From Pseudohongiella sp. (lineage in GTDB: Bacteria; Pseudomonadota; Gammaproteobacteria; Pseudomonadales; Pseudohongiellaceae), in contig JAUSCD010000015.1 of the NCBI GenBank assembly GCA_030651695.1, positions 1 through 64,000 on the forward strand: a stretch of 64,000 bases of DNA, in the 5' to 3' direction. Every line of letters starts with the position of its first letter. Positions within the stretch are counted from its first letter, which is position 1. Below, one piece after another: positions 10,584 through 21,454 of the stretch. Made by a program: the position numbers and the translations under genes. The notes beneath the pieces are model-generated. The model worked only from the letters and a program-made list of their open reading frames with translations, searched no databases and had not been told where the DNA came from.

Positions 10584-11201
10584 TCAATCATCCGTACGGA
10601 ATTCCTCCGGATCAGTGGTTTTTTTCTTTCGGCCTGTGGTACGTCTGCGTGCAGCGGCTGGTTCAGTGCTATACGACGCTGCGTCATCCAGCGACACTTC
10701 AGCCGCTCCGCTGACATTGTTAAAACCATCGTCATCGGCCACCGCTTGCTGCGCAGCAGTGGGCTCCGGGGCAGTAGGCTCAGTGGCAGCGGGCTCTGTG
10801 ACAGCAGGCTCTGTTGCTACCGGCTCTGTTGCTATCGGCTCTGAAACAACCGGTTCAACAACAACCGGTCGGGCAACTGTCGGTTCAACGGCAGGCTGCG
10901 CAAAGGGCCCGTCCGGCGAGGGCTCCAGAGGAAACGGCAAAAATGGAAATGGTTTCTGTTCACTGTTATAGGTCAGAAATGCCAGTATCTGAGTGACATA
11001 ACTTGCGAGATTGGCGCCCAGACGGCGCAGATTGATATTGTCCTCGCCGGTTAACAGGCTGAATATTATCTGGGCCAGCATCACTACCAGCAGGATGACG
11101 CCAGCGACATAAAGCGCAATCACAAAACCCGCCATAAACAATACACGAAACCAGGCTGACGGCTTTTTCAGGTTATTGACGATTTCATCGGACATTGTCA
11201 T
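10584..11201 (-). CDS. DUF4389-type membrane protein with repetitive xEP(V/A)-rich C-terminal tail
   Basis: KKPSAWFRVLFMAGFVIALYVAGVILLVVMLAQIIFSLLTGEDN...YVTQILAFLTYNSEQKPFPF; tail EPVVSEPIATEPVATEPAVTEPAATEP. Confidence 0.75.
   Translation of the reverse strand: MTMSDEIVNNLKKPSAWFRVLFMAGFVIALYVAGVILLVVMLAQIIFSLLTGEDNINLRRLGANLASYVTQILAFLTYNSEQKPFPFLPFPLEPSPDGPFAQPAVEPTVARPVVVEPVVSEPIATEPVATEPAVTEPAATEPTAPEPTAAQQAVADDDGFNNVSGAAEVSLDDAASYSTEPAAARRRTTGRKKKTTDPEEFRTDD
10755..10890. repeat. 15-bp imperfect tandem repeat inside the DUF4389 gene (GCAGCGGGCTCTGTG-like units)
   Basis: Successive 15-mers ...gcagcgggctctgtg/acagcaggctctgtt/gctaccggctctgtt/gctatcggctctgaa/acaaccggttcaaca...; boundaries approximate. 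Confidence 0.75.
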
Positions 11202-11263
11202 TGCTCTCCGTTTGATTCAAACACCAAATGACAGCTTTAATCTCCGCCATCCACTTGACTGTG

Positions 11264-12304
11264 TCAGCTTGACCGATCCATTTGCTTGGCGCGGTGCGCT
11301 TCGTATTCAACATCCAGAGCACCTTCGCCCAGCATCAGAGCTGAAATAACCTGACTGACCGGTTTACCCTCGTACACAATCTGATAAAGACCTGAAGCCA
11401 GTGGCATATAGACACCCAACTCATCAGCCCTTTCCTTGACCTGTTTCAGTGTGTTGACACCTTCAGCTACCTGGCCGATACCGGCAATCGCGTCCTGTAT
11501 CGACTTGCCTTCACCTAAGGCCAAGCCTACACGAAAATTGCGACTCAGCGAAGAAGAGCAGGTGACGATCAGGTCGCCGACCCCGGCCAGACCCAAAAAT
11601 GTCATAGGATCTGCACCCAGCTCGCGACCAAAGCGCGCCATTTCAGTCAGGCTGCGCGTGATCAGCATGCTGTTGGTGTTTTGTCCCATCCCTTTGGCAG
11701 ACGCCAGCCCTGCGATGATCGCGTAGATATTCTTGAGCGAACCTCCGAGTTCTACACCAAACATATCGTCATTGGTATAAACACGAAAATAATCTGACTT
11801 CAGAACCTCACGCACACGCTCGCGCACCGCTTCATTTGTGCTTGCGATAACAGTGCCTGTGAGGCTGCGCTTTGCTATTTCCCCTGCCAGATTGGGGCCG
11901 CTTAATACGCCAATCGGCGCATTGGGAGCCTCTTCACGCATGACCTGGCTCATCAGCAGGAAACTTCCGGCTTCAATGCCCTTGGTGGTGCTGACCAGCA
12001 TGGTATCGGCAGTTAACGCTGGCAACATGGTACGCACCACTGTACGGAAGTAAGCGCTGGGCACGGCTACAAACACCAGTCGACTGCCACTGACGGCCTG
12101 TTCGATGTCGTCTGTCGCGGTGACGCCGTCATGCAATTTATAGCCCGGCAAGTACTGGGCGTTTTCCCGGGTGGCGTTAACCTGGTCAACAAGTGCTTTG
12201 TTTCGCATCCAGAAGTTAACCTGATAACCATTTTGCGCAACAATATTGGCGATGACAGTACCAAAACTGCCGCCGCCCAAAACACTGATTGTCTGTGCCG
12301 GCAT
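11264..12304 (-). CDS. gpsA: NAD(P)H-dependent glycerol-3-phosphate dehydrogenase
   Basis: ISVLGGGSFGTVIANIVAQNG; KNIYAIIAGLASAKGMGQNTNSMLITRSLTEM; GLAGVGDLIVTCSS. Confidence 0.96.
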   Translation of the reverse strand: MPAQTISVLGGGSFGTVIANIVAQNGYQVNFWMRNKALVDQVNATRENAQYLPGYKLHDGVTATDDIEQAVSGSRLVFVAVPSAYFRTVVRTMLPALTADTMLVSTTKGIEAGSFLLMSQVMREEAPNAPIGVLSGPNLAGEIAKRSLTGTVIASTNEAVRERVREVLKSDYFRVYTNDDMFGVELGGSLKNIYAIIAGLASAKGMGQNTNSMLITRSLTEMARFGRELGADPMTFLGLAGVGDLIVTCSSSLSRNFRVGLALGEGKSIQDAIAGIGQVAEGVNTLKQVKERADELGVYMPLASGLYQIVYEGKPVSQVISALMLGEGALDVEYEAHRAKQMDRSS

Positions 12305-12401
12305 CGATTCTCTCCTGCGGACATCAACAGCCCCATGCCGACGCCATTGACGACCTGAAGCTATTGATTTTAATCATTTTTATAAAATCGAATCACACTG
12401 C

Positions 12402-13787
12402 TTAAAATACCCTGTTCAGGCCATCAAGCGCAGCAATCCGATAGGCTTCTGCCATCGTGGGATAGTTGAATGTTGTATTCAGAAAATACTTCATGGTATT
12501 GGCAGCGCCCTCTTGTTGCATGATGGCCTGGCCAATATGCACAATCTCTGAAGCCTGGTCACCAAAACAATGGATCCCCAGAATTTCCAGGGTCTCAAAA
12601 TGGAAAATTATTTTGAGCATTCCAACCTGTTCACCGGTGATCTGACCGCGTGCGGTATTGTTGAAAAACGCTTTGCCGACCTCGTAAGGCACCTGTGCCT
12701 TGGTGAGTTCGCTTTCAGTCTTACCCAATGTGCTGATTTCAGGGATGGTGTAAATACCGGAAGCAACCCGATCGATGAATACAAAAGCATCCGTATCAAC
12801 TATCGCATTACAGGCCGCCCTGCCCTGATCATAAGAAGCACTGGCCAACGACGGCCAGCCAATCACATCACCGGCGGCGTAGATATTTTCCACAGCAGTC
12901 TGATACCGCTCATTAACCTCAATATGTCCGCGCGCATTGAGCTTGATACCCAGCTCCTCCAGGCCCATACCATCTGAGTTGCCTGTGCGGCCGTTAGCCC
13001 AGAGAATAATGTCACTCTTGATGCGTTTGCCCGAACGCAGATGGGTCACCACATACTTGTCGTGGTACTCGATTTTTTCATACTCTTCATTGTGTCGGCT
13101 GCGCACACCAATATCACGCAAGTGATAACTGAGTGCATCAGAAATTTCCCAGTCCAGAAACGACAGCAACGTTGACGCAGGATTAATCAATTCCACCTTG
13201 CAACCTAAACCACCAAAAATGGAGGCGTATTCACACCCGATCACACCTGCCCCGATTACAGTCACTTTTTTTGGCGAGTGATCCAGAGACAATATCTTGT
13301 CGCTATCAAAAAGGCGGGGATGATCAAAGTCTACATTGGCCGGGCGATACGGCCGCGAACCGGTCGCTATAATAAAATGGCCTGCTTTCAGCGACGGGCC
13401 TTTTGTTCCTATTTTGATCGTGTGAGCGTCCTGGAAAACCGCGTAGCCCTGAATGATCTCCACATCATTTTTTTCGAAATAGGTGCTGCGCAGATAAACC
13501 TGTTCGTCAATCACTCGTGCAGCATGCCGCATGATTTCCTGAAAACTGGGTTTATGCAGCGTGGCAAACTCGCGCAGCAAAGGATTGCTGCGGAACTGCA
13601 TCACCTGTTTAACAAAATGGCGTAAAGCTTTTGAGGGAATAGTCCCGAGGTGGGTGCAGTTACCGCCGACCTGGTCACGATCGGAAATCAGCGCTACTTT
13701 TTTCCCGTGTTTCGCCGCATTGATGGCCGCTGATTCACCGGCAGGTCCACTGCCAACCACAATGATGTCATACGTGTTTCGAGCCAT
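12402..13787 (-). CDS. sthA: Soluble pyridine nucleotide transhydrogenase
   Basis: [42 protein letters not shown] (not the redox-active CxxxxC pair); C-terminal GLNRVF. Confidence 0.94.
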   Translation of the reverse strand: MARNTYDIIVVGSGPAGESAAINAAKHGKKVALISDRDQVGGNCTHLGTIPSKALRHFVKQVMQFRSNPLLREFATLHKPSFQEIMRHAARVIDEQVYLRSTYFEKNDVEIIQGYAVFQDAHTIKIGTKGPSLKAGHFIIATGSRPYRPANVDFDHPRLFDSDKILSLDHSPKKVTVIGAGVIGCEYASIFGGLGCKVELINPASTLLSFLDWEISDALSYHLRDIGVRSRHNEEYEKIEYHDKYVVTHLRSGKRIKSDIILWANGRTGNSDGMGLEELGIKLNARGHIEVNERYQTAVENIYAAGDVIGWPSLASASYDQGRAACNAIVDTDAFVFIDRVASGIYTIPEISTLGKTESELTKAQVPYEVGKAFFNNTARGQITGEQVGMLKIIFHFETLEILGIHCFGDQASEIVHIGQAIMQQEGAANTMKYFLNTTFNYPTMAEAYRIAALDGLNRVF

Positions 13788-13814
13788 GCTTCTTGTTCTC
13801 TCAGGAAATTACAA

Positions 13815-13997
13815 CTAGCGGGCAGATTCTTCGCAGCTTGCAGGCTTGCCGCCACAAACTTCGCAGTTGCCATCGATACCTACATTATTCAATCCACCAC
13901 AAGAACCTTTGAGCGGCGCCCGTCCGAACATGACACCAATTGCCATGCCCGCGACAACCAGCAACAGAATTATAAAACTGGCAATCAGAGTACTCAT
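13815..13997 (-). CDS. nqrM: (Na+)-NQR maturation protein NqrM
   Basis: Single TM followed by Cys-rich KGSCGGLNNVGIDGNCEVCGGKP; next to apbE and the nqr operon. Start M at 13997 preferred. Confidence 0.9.
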   Translation of the reverse strand: MSTLIASFIILLLVVAGMAIGVMFGRAPLKGSCGGLNNVGIDGNCEVCGGKPASCEESAR

Positions 13998-13998
13998 A

Positions 13999-15042
13999 TC
14001 ATTCCTCCATATACGCGCTGAATTCGGGGGTAAAACGCTCGATAAAACCATCACCACCTGCCTGCTTGATAATGAAATACACTGCCAGGCCCAGTCTGCT
14101 GGCCAACTCCATAGACTTTTCTTCGCCCATCACCATAAAGGCGGTTGCCAGCGCATCTGCGGTAGTCGCATTGTCCGCTATCACAGTAACGGCCGCCAGC
14201 GCGTGGCTGACGGGACGTCCGGTGAACGGATCGATTTCGTGCGAATATCTCACGCCATCCTGTTCAAAATAGTTTCGGTAGTCGCCGGACCCAGCCACCG
14301 CCAAAGACTCACCACGACTGTAAAAGACCTGGTAAAGCTGCGGCTGTTCCGAGTCAACCGGCCTTTCTATCGCTGGCACCCAGGTGCTGCCGTCCGGCTT
14401 GACGCCTTTGATGCGCAACTCTCCGCCAATCTCGATAAAATAACTCGTCATATTCAACGAATCAAAATACTCCGCTATCACATCTGCGCCAAAACCTTTG
14501 GCGATTCCGCTGAGATCAACATAGACCCGGGAATCCTTGCGCAGCTGAGGCGGTGACAAATTCACCTGCAGATGGTGATAACCAGTCTGCAGACGCAGGG
14601 ACTGGATTTCTGCCTCATCCGGTATGCGGGACTGATCTATCCGCTGACCAACCAAGGGACCAAAACCCCAACGATTTACCAGTGGCCCCACCGTGACATC
14701 AAAGTAACCGTCTGTCAGCTCACTATAATACAAAGCACGATCCACAACATGAGCCAATTCCTGTGATACATCAAACCACTCACCCGGCTCGCTGCGGTTG
14801 AAGCGGGACAGTTCGGACTCCGGCGCGTATGTTGACATCAGTTCGCGGTCTACCCGATACAGTCTTTGTTCTATGCCGGCAGCCAGTTCGCTGTCAGATA
14901 CCGAGTCAGGAAAGCCTGAGACCAGTATCTGGTACTTGGTGCCCATGGTGGCGCCGTTTAACTGATATATCTGCGGCGCGGCATCTGGCCGCATCCACAA
15001 CCAAATAAAATAGATAAGTAAAAACAGCAGCGTATAACGCAT
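13999..15042 (-). CDS. apbE: FAD:protein FMN transferase
   Basis: GATMGTKYQILVSG; VDLSGIAKGFGADVIAEY; adjacent to nqr. ATG at 15042 (MRYTLLFLLIYF) preferred over the 15150 ORF start, which overlaps an inverted repeat. Confidence 0.92.
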   Translation of the reverse strand: MRYTLLFLLIYFIWLWMRPDAAPQIYQLNGATMGTKYQILVSGFPDSVSDSELAAGIEQRLYRVDRELMSTYAPESELSRFNRSEPGEWFDVSQELAHVVDRALYYSELTDGYFDVTVGPLVNRWGFGPLVGQRIDQSRIPDEAEIQSLRLQTGYHHLQVNLSPPQLRKDSRVYVDLSGIAKGFGADVIAEYFDSLNMTSYFIEIGGELRIKGVKPDGSTWVPAIERPVDSEQPQLYQVFYSRGESLAVAGSGDYRNYFEQDGVRYSHEIDPFTGRPVSHALAAVTVIADNATTADALATAFMVMGEEKSMELASRLGLAVYFIIKQAGGDGFIERFTPEFSAYMEE

Positions 15043-15125
15043 GCGCTTGATTAAAGCCAATGCGCGATTTACCACTACGTTATTCTGCAAGGCACGCTCC
15101 ACAATCCAAACTCTCCGTGTTATCA

Positions 15126-15175
15126 AAACAAACAGGGGAGCGGCTTCCACGTTAAAGTAGCCTGACTCCCCTGTT
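15126..15175 (-). terminator. Putative terminator downstream of nqrF
   Basis: Perfect 10-bp inverted repeat AACAGGGGAG (15131-15140) / CTCCCCTGTT (15166-15175), with a T-rich tract following on the minus strand. Confidence 0.5.
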
Positions 15176-15208
15176 ATTTATGTCATCGATTTTTAAACCT
15201 GATCAGAA

Positions 15209-16435
15209 TCAGGAGAATTCATCCAGCGCGATATTTTCGTCTTCGACGCCCAGACTTTTCAACATCTTGATACAGGACGCGTTCATGATGGGCGGACCAC
15301 ACATGTAGTACTCACAATCTTCCGGTGCCGGATGATCTTTCAGGTAGTGGTCGTGCACCACATTGTGAATAAAGCCTGTGTAACCAGTCCAGTTGTCTTC
15401 AGGCTGGGGCTCTGAAAGCGCCACATGCCATACAAAATTATCATGCTCAGCTGCAAGGCGATCAAAGTCCTCCACATAGAACATTTCTTTTTTGCTGCGC
15501 GCACCATACCAGAAGGTAATTTTGCGTTTGCTGTTCAGGCGGCACAGCTGATCAAAAATGTGGGAGCGCATAGGTGCCATACCGGCACCACCACCAATAA
15601 ATACCATTTCGTTTTCGGTTTCCTTGGCGAAGAACTCACCGAAAGGTCCAAACACTTTGATCTTATCGCCCGGCTTCATGTTAAACACATACGAGGACAT
15701 GATTCCCGGCGGGTGGCTGCTGCGCGGCGGCGGCGTAGCAATACGGATGTTGAACTTGATCAAACCTTTTTCATCCGGGTAGTTCGCCATAGAGTAGGCG
15801 CGGATGGTGGTCTTGTCGCATTTTGATTTATGATTAAACAGCCCGAACTTTTCCCAGTCACCACGGAAACGCTCTTCGATTTCGAAATTCTTGTAGTCAA
15901 CTTCGTGAGGCGGCACTTCCAGCTGCACATAACCACCAGCACGGAAATCAACACTTTCACCCTCAGGAATCTTCAATACCAGTTCTTTGATAAATGTCGC
16001 AACGTTGTGGTTGGAGATCACCTCGCATTCCCACTGCTTCACGCCGAAGAATTCTGGCTCAACTTCAATCTTCATGTCCTGCTTGACAGCAACCTGACAA
16101 GACAAACGCCAGTGCTCCTTGGCCTCACCCATGGTGAAGTGGCCAGCCTCTGTGGGCAGCATGGAGCCACCGCCATCCATCACTTTGCATTTGCACTGCG
16201 CGCAGGTGCCGCCGCCACCACAGGCAGATGACAGGAAAATGCCTGCATCAGCCAATGTAGTGAGCAGTTTGCCGCCGGCCGGCACAGTGATGGCCTTGCT
16301 GGGATCACCGTTAATTTCAATTTTTACATCGCCGGAACTAACCAGTCGTGCACGCGCCGCGATGATCATGACTACAAGCAGCATGACGATCACGGTGAAC
16401 ATCACCACACCAGCTACAATCGTTGAGATATCCAT
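15209..16435 (-). CDS. nqrF: Na+-translocating NADH:quinone reductase subunit F
   Basis: 2Fe-2S motif [24 protein letters not shown]-binding [21 protein letters not shown]. Confidence 0.97.
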   Translation of the reverse strand: MDISTIVAGVVMFTVIVMLLVVMIIAARARLVSSGDVKIEINGDPSKAITVPAGGKLLTTLADAGIFLSSACGGGGTCAQCKCKVMDGGGSMLPTEAGHFTMGEAKEHWRLSCQVAVKQDMKIEVEPEFFGVKQWECEVISNHNVATFIKELVLKIPEGESVDFRAGGYVQLEVPPHEVDYKNFEIEERFRGDWEKFGLFNHKSKCDKTTIRAYSMANYPDEKGLIKFNIRIATPPPRSSHPPGIMSSYVFNMKPGDKIKVFGPFGEFFAKETENEMVFIGGGAGMAPMRSHIFDQLCRLNSKRKITFWYGARSKKEMFYVEDFDRLAAEHDNFVWHVALSEPQPEDNWTGYTGFIHNVVHDHYLKDHPAPEDCEYYMCGPPIMNASCIKMLKSLGVEDENIALDEFS

Positions 16436-16476
16436 TGTTACTGAAACCTTCTCACGTCAACGTTAATTAGAGTGGA

Positions 16477-17085
16477 TTACAGAGTCAGGCCACTGAAAGA
16501 CATAAAGCCCAATGACATCAGACCGGTGGTTATGAAAGTTATTCCAAGACCACGTAAACCCTGAGGCACATCACTGTATTTAAGCTTTTCGCGAATACCG
16601 GCCAGCAGCACAATCGCCAGCGCCCAGCCAATTCCTGCGCCAAGACCGTACACAACACTCTCAGGGAATGTATAGCTGCGCTCAACCATAAACAGCGAGG
16701 CACCCATGATGGCGCAGTTCACTGTAATCAGCGGCAGGAAGATACCCAGAGCGTTGTAGAGTGCCGGCACAAACTTGTCCAGAAACATCTCCAGAATCTG
16801 TACGATGCCGGCGATAACGCCGATGTAACACAGGAACCCGAGGAAACTCAGATCCATATCCGGCAAGCCAGCCCAAGCCAACGCGCCGTCTTTCAGCAGA
16901 TAGTTGAAAATAAGGTTGTTAACCGGAACAGTAATAACCTGAACAACAACAACGGCGATACCCAGACCAATTGCAGTATCCACTTTTTTGGATACAGCCA
17001 GAAAGGTACACATACCGAGGAACAGCATAAGTGCCATGTTTTCCACAAAAATGGCACTGACCAGAAGACTCAGATAATGTTCCAT
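16477..17085 (-). CDS. nqrE: Na+-NQR subunit E
   Basis: [35 protein letters not shown]; operon position. Confidence 0.96.
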   Translation of the reverse strand: MEHYLSLLVSAIFVENMALMLFLGMCTFLAVSKKVDTAIGLGIAVVVVQVITVPVNNLIFNYLLKDGALAWAGLPDMDLSFLGFLCYIGVIAGIVQILEMFLDKFVPALYNALGIFLPLITVNCAIMGASLFMVERSYTFPESVVYGLGAGIGWALAIVLLAGIREKLKYSDVPQGLRGLGITFITTGLMSLGFMSFSGLTL

Positions 17086-17087
17086 TA

Positions 17088-17753
17088 TTAATGAGCTCCC
17101 TTCTCAGCAGTGTGGGCAGACATAGGATAATCATTCTTTTCAATCTGTTCCGCATTACGCTCACGCAGAATCCAGATAAAGAAACCAATAATAAAAAACG
17201 CACTGGGCGCCAGCAGCATCAGACCATTTGGCTGATACCAGCCACCATTGGCAACAGTCGGCAGAATTGTGAAACCCAGCAAACTGCCGGAACCAAACAA
17301 TTCACGCAAAGTACCCACTACAATCAGTACCAGGCTATACCCCAGACCATTGCCTATACCATCAAGAAAGCTCGGGATGGGCGGGTTTTTCATCGCAAAT
17401 GCTTCAGCACGCCCCATCACAATACAGTTGGTAATGATCAGCCCCACAAACACACTCAACTGTTTGCTGGTTTCGTAAGCAAATGCCTTCAACACCTGAT
17501 CTACCAGAATTACCAGTGAGGCAATCACTGTCATCTGGATGATGATACGTATGCTGCCTGGCATGTTGTTGCGAAGCATGGAAATAAACAGGTTGGAGAA
17601 CGCCACCACTGTTGTCAGTGCCACACACATCACCAGGGTCACCTGCAGACTGGTTGTTACAGCCAGCGCGGAACAGACACCAAGGATTTGCAGTGCAATC
17701 GGGTTTTCCTTGAAGATCGGCTTGATCAGAATCGTTTTGCTCATCTCAGACAT
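17088..17753 (-). CDS. nqrD: Na+-NQR subunit D
   Basis: [20 protein letters not shown]...[19 protein letters not shown]. Confidence 0.96.
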   Translation of the reverse strand: MSEMSKTILIKPIFKENPIALQILGVCSALAVTTSLQVTLVMCVALTTVVAFSNLFISMLRNNMPGSIRIIIQMTVIASLVILVDQVLKAFAYETSKQLSVFVGLIITNCIVMGRAEAFAMKNPPIPSFLDGIGNGLGYSLVLIVVGTLRELFGSGSLLGFTILPTVANGGWYQPNGLMLLAPSAFFIIGFFIWILRERNAEQIEKNDYPMSAHTAEKGAH

Positions 17754-17766
17754 CAGATAACTCCTC

Positions 17767-18564
17767 TCAGCCTTTTACTTCGTTATTGAGGAAGCGACCA
17801 AAACCGCGCTCGCCCAGCCAGAATGCAATCATGTTCTCGACACCGCGGCTGGTCAGTGTTGCGCCGGAAAGCGCATCAACCTGGTGAGGGCCCTGTCCGC
17901 CGCCCTTCACAACTGCAAATGCCACTTCATCTGAGTCTGCATCGGTGTAAATTTCTTTGCCGGGCCACTGCGCCTGCCAGCGCGGGTTGCTGATTTCGCC
18001 ACCCAGACCGGGAGTCTCTTTATGGTCGTAGAAGCCTATGCCCAGTATGGTGTTGCCATCGCCTTCCAGCGCCAGATACCCGTACATGATTCCCCACAGA
18101 CCATAACCACTAACCGGCAATACCACACTTTCAAAACCACCGTCAGCATTGTCTATGGTGTAAACCGTGGCATATCTCACACGCCGGCGGATTTTTGCTG
18201 TGTCCTGTTCCCCGGGCAGCGCATCGGAGAACGCCGGATCGTTGCGCGCGGCAGATTCACTGTAGGTCTGCGGATTCAGGCCAAGACGCTGCGCCTCTTC
18301 ATCGCTCAGGAATGTGCCACTATCCAGATCAACGATTCGCGCGTTAAAACGCTCGAACATCGACTGCACTTCAGCATTGGTATTAACCGCAGGATCAAAA
18401 AGACCGGCAGCAACCAGGATATTGCGGTTCCTGTCCAGAATCTGGTTTTCCGTCTGCATTGGTTTAAGCAGAACAGCCGCACCGGAAATAACAACCGAAC
18501 ACACAGCACATAGCAGCAATGCTACCTTGAGCGTGTTGGCGACGGAGTTGACGTTAGACGACAT
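17767..18564 (-). CDS. nqrC: Na+-NQR subunit C
   Basis: FMN-attachment-type motif [17 protein letters not shown]; operon position. Confidence 0.96.
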   Translation of the reverse strand: MSSNVNSVANTLKVALLLCAVCSVVISGAAVLLKPMQTENQILDRNRNILVAAGLFDPAVNTNAEVQSMFERFNARIVDLDSGTFLSDEEAQRLGLNPQTYSESAARNDPAFSDALPGEQDTAKIRRRVRYATVYTIDNADGGFESVVLPVSGYGLWGIMYGYLALEGDGNTILGIGFYDHKETPGLGGEISNPRWQAQWPGKEIYTDADSDEVAFAVVKGGGQGPHQVDALSGATLTSRGVENMIAFWLGERGFGRFLNNEVKG

Positions 18565-19771
18565 GGCGGGCGATCCTCCGTTGGATATTGGCTTTTACTA
18601 CAAAGTAGTCAATCAGCGGGGCGAACAGGTTACCAAACAGAATCGCCAGCATCATGCCCTCGGGATACGCCGGGTTCAGCACACGAATCATCACCACCAT
18701 AAATCCGATCAGAATGCCGAATACCCACTTACCTGTATTGGTCATGGACGCAGACACCGGGTCTGTTGCCATGAACACCATGCCGAAAGCAAATCCTCCG
18801 AGCACCAGGTGCCAGTACCACGGCGTCGCAAATCCCGGATTGGTGTCTGAGCCAATCATATTGAGCATGGTAGAAAACGCCACCATGCCAAGGAATACGC
18901 CCAGCATGATGCGCCAGGATGCAATACGGGTCACCAGCAGTATCACTGCGCCAATCAGAATGGCCAGGGTTGACACTTCGCCAATAGAACCCTGCATACG
19001 ACCAAAAAATGCATCAATCCAGGTCAATTGCTCGCCGGTGGCAGACAGAATCGCTGGCAACCCGCCGTTAGCGATCTGGCTCAGCGCTGTTGCGCCACTG
19101 AATCCGTCCACTGCCGTCCATACGGAATCTCCGGAAATCTGTGGTGCGTACGCAAAAAACAGAAACGCACGACCGGTCAATGCCGGGTTCAGGAAATTTT
19201 TGCCGGTGCCACCAAATACCTCTTTGCCAACAATCACCCCGAATGAAATACCGAGCGCAGCCTGCCACAGCGGCAGTGAGGGCGGCACAATCAATGCAAA
19301 CAAAATGGAGGTAACAAAAAAGCCTTCGTTGATTTCATGTCCACGCTTGACCGCAAACAGCACTTCCCAGAATCCGCCTACAATAAACACCGTGGCATAG
19401 ATCGGAAGGTAATACATGGCGCCGTGCCAGAAGTTATCCCAGATGCTGGTCGGATCATTACCGGCCAGTGCACCAATGAGCACACCGCGCCATCCTTCCA
19501 TCTCGGTAATACCCATGTTTATCATGGCCATATTGGCCTGATAACCCACGTTGTACATACCATAGAACATGGCAGGGAACACAGCCAGCCAGACGGTAAT
19601 CATGATGCGTTTGAGGTCGATACCATCACGCACATGAGAACCACCGACAGTCACTTTGCTCGGGGAATAGAAAATCGTATCCACTGCTTCATACAGGGGA
19701 TACATCTTTTCGTACTTGCCGCCTTTCTCGAATTGCGGCGCTAAATCATCAAGTATTTTACGCAGACCCAT
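18554..19771 (-). CDS. nqrB: Na+-NQR subunit B
   Basis: [14 protein letters not shown]-attachment motif; [24 protein letters not shown]; overlaps nqrC by 11 bp. Confidence 0.96.
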   Translation of the reverse strand: MGLRKILDDLAPQFEKGGKYEKMYPLYEAVDTIFYSPSKVTVGGSHVRDGIDLKRIMITVWLAVFPAMFYGMYNVGYQANMAMINMGITEMEGWRGVLIGALAGNDPTSIWDNFWHGAMYYLPIYATVFIVGGFWEVLFAVKRGHEINEGFFVTSILFALIVPPSLPLWQAALGISFGVIVGKEVFGGTGKNFLNPALTGRAFLFFAYAPQISGDSVWTAVDGFSGATALSQIANGGLPAILSATGEQLTWIDAFFGRMQGSIGEVSTLAILIGAVILLVTRIASWRIMLGVFLGMVAFSTMLNMIGSDTNPGFATPWYWHLVLGGFAFGMVFMATDPVSASMTNTGKWVFGILIGFMVVMIRVLNPAYPEGMMLAILFGNLFAPLIDYFVVKANIQRRIARHVV

Positions 19772-19786
19772 GGTGAGTTTTTTCCG

Positions 19787-21142
19787 CTAGCATTCTTTTT
19801 CGATACGCGTGAGGTTGTCACGCAGAATCGGACCGTATTCATATTTACCCGGGCACACATAGGTGCACAGCCCCAGATCTTCCTCGTCCAGTTCCAGCGC
19901 GCCGAGATTCATCGCAGATTCAATATCACTAACTATCAATGTGCGCAGCAGCTGAGTCGGCAGAATGTCCAGTGGCATGATGGTTTCATAGGAACCCACC
20001 GGCACCATCGCACGTTCGCTGCCATTGGTTGTGGTCGTAAAATCGAATTTTTTGCCTTTTAAAAGACTCGACAGATAGATGCCCAGATTGGAATGGCGGT
20101 TGGCACCCGGTGACAGGTAACCGAACAGGGGGCGCTCTCTGCCTTCACGCAGGACACAAACCTGCTGATCGTAGCGGCTCAGGAACTGCATGGGCTCTGC
20201 GACTTTCCGACCTGCCAGCACTGAACCGGAAATCAGGCGGTTTTCACCATCATTCAATTCGCCGTCAGTGACTTCATGCAGATTGGCACCCAGACGTGTA
20301 CGCAACAGGCGCGGGCTTTTAACCTGCGGTCCTGCCAGCGCCACAACGCGCTCAGTCCATATTTTGCCAGTGGTGAACAACTTCGCTGCAGCAATCACAT
20401 CCTGGAAACCAATGCTCCAGACCCATTTGCTGAGGCTGACCGGATCCAGAAAATGAATATGTGTACCTGTCAGACCTGACGGATGCGGGCCGGAAAAATC
20501 CTCTACCTGCACATTGGCGGCAAATGCTTCTTTCTCCAGACCATCAAAACTGCCTTCACGACGGCACAGGAACACTTTACCGTCAGTGAGTTTTGCCAAA
20601 AGATTGATGCCGCGCACCAGATCCTGTGAATGCTCGCGCGCAACCACTTCCGGCAGCATCGCAAGCGGATTCGAATCCATCAAATTGATGAACAGAGATG
20701 AGGGCTTGCTCTGCGGATCCGGCACCTTGCTGAACGGACGCGTGCGAAGCGCAGTCCACAAACCTGAATTGACCAGATTCTCGACAATCTTGTCCCGGGA
20801 CAGTGACGCCAGTTGGGCATCATCATATTGATCGAAGGTAATCTGTTCACTTTCATCATCAAGGTCAATCACGACTGACAGGAACAGACGCTGCTCGCCG
20901 CGGTTGACCGCGCGCACAGTACCGCTACCGGGTGCGGTATAAATCACGCCGGGAGTCTTTTTGTCCGAGAACAGTATCTGGCCCAACCGGACCTTGTCGC
21001 CTTCCTTGACTTCCATGGTGGGCTTCATGCCCACATAGTCTTGCCCCAGAACCGCCACCGAGCTAACCGGTTTGGCATTGTGAATCACCTGCTCTGGAGC
21101 GCCATTGATAGGCAAATCCAACCCGCGCTTAATTCTGATCAT
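19787..21142 (-). CDS. nqrA: Na+-NQR subunit A
   Basis: MIRIKRGLDLPINGAPEQVI; TGKIWTERVVALAGPQVKSPRLLRTRLGAN. Confidence 0.96.
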   Translation of the reverse strand: MIRIKRGLDLPINGAPEQVIHNAKPVSSVAVLGQDYVGMKPTMEVKEGDKVRLGQILFSDKKTPGVIYTAPGSGTVRAVNRGEQRLFLSVVIDLDDESEQITFDQYDDAQLASLSRDKIVENLVNSGLWTALRTRPFSKVPDPQSKPSSLFINLMDSNPLAMLPEVVAREHSQDLVRGINLLAKLTDGKVFLCRREGSFDGLEKEAFAANVQVEDFSGPHPSGLTGTHIHFLDPVSLSKWVWSIGFQDVIAAAKLFTTGKIWTERVVALAGPQVKSPRLLRTRLGANLHEVTDGELNDGENRLISGSVLAGRKVAEPMQFLSRYDQQVCVLREGRERPLFGYLSPGANRHSNLGIYLSSLLKGKKFDFTTTTNGSERAMVPVGSYETIMPLDILPTQLLRTLIVSDIESAMNLGALELDEEDLGLCTYVCPGKYEYGPILRDNLTRIEKEC

Positions 21143-21454
21143 TCATCAGGCCTAGTAGTAATTTCAGGATAAACACTTGTTTCACGTATTTCACGCCATA
21201 AACACAGCGTACGCATAAGCATCATAGCGGCCGGTTGCCGCTTTATGAGAGTGCTCACCCTGTTCTGGCAAAATAAAAGCATAAGCAGGGTGATCATCGG
21301 GGTGCTGCATCAGTGTTGCGAGCTAGCAGCAGGCGCCGTGAAAACGCGCACAATTATAGGGATAAGGACCCTGATTTGCTACCGTTTTCTTGGGCTTAAT
21401 GAACTTACTCAGAAAAGAATCCGGCATCAGCCACGCCAATGCCGGACCTGTCAA

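Noticed and set aside
12360-12400. AT-rich palindrome GATTTTA..TAAAATC between sthA and gpsA as a terminator
   Set aside because: Low-GC stem too weak to support a confident call.
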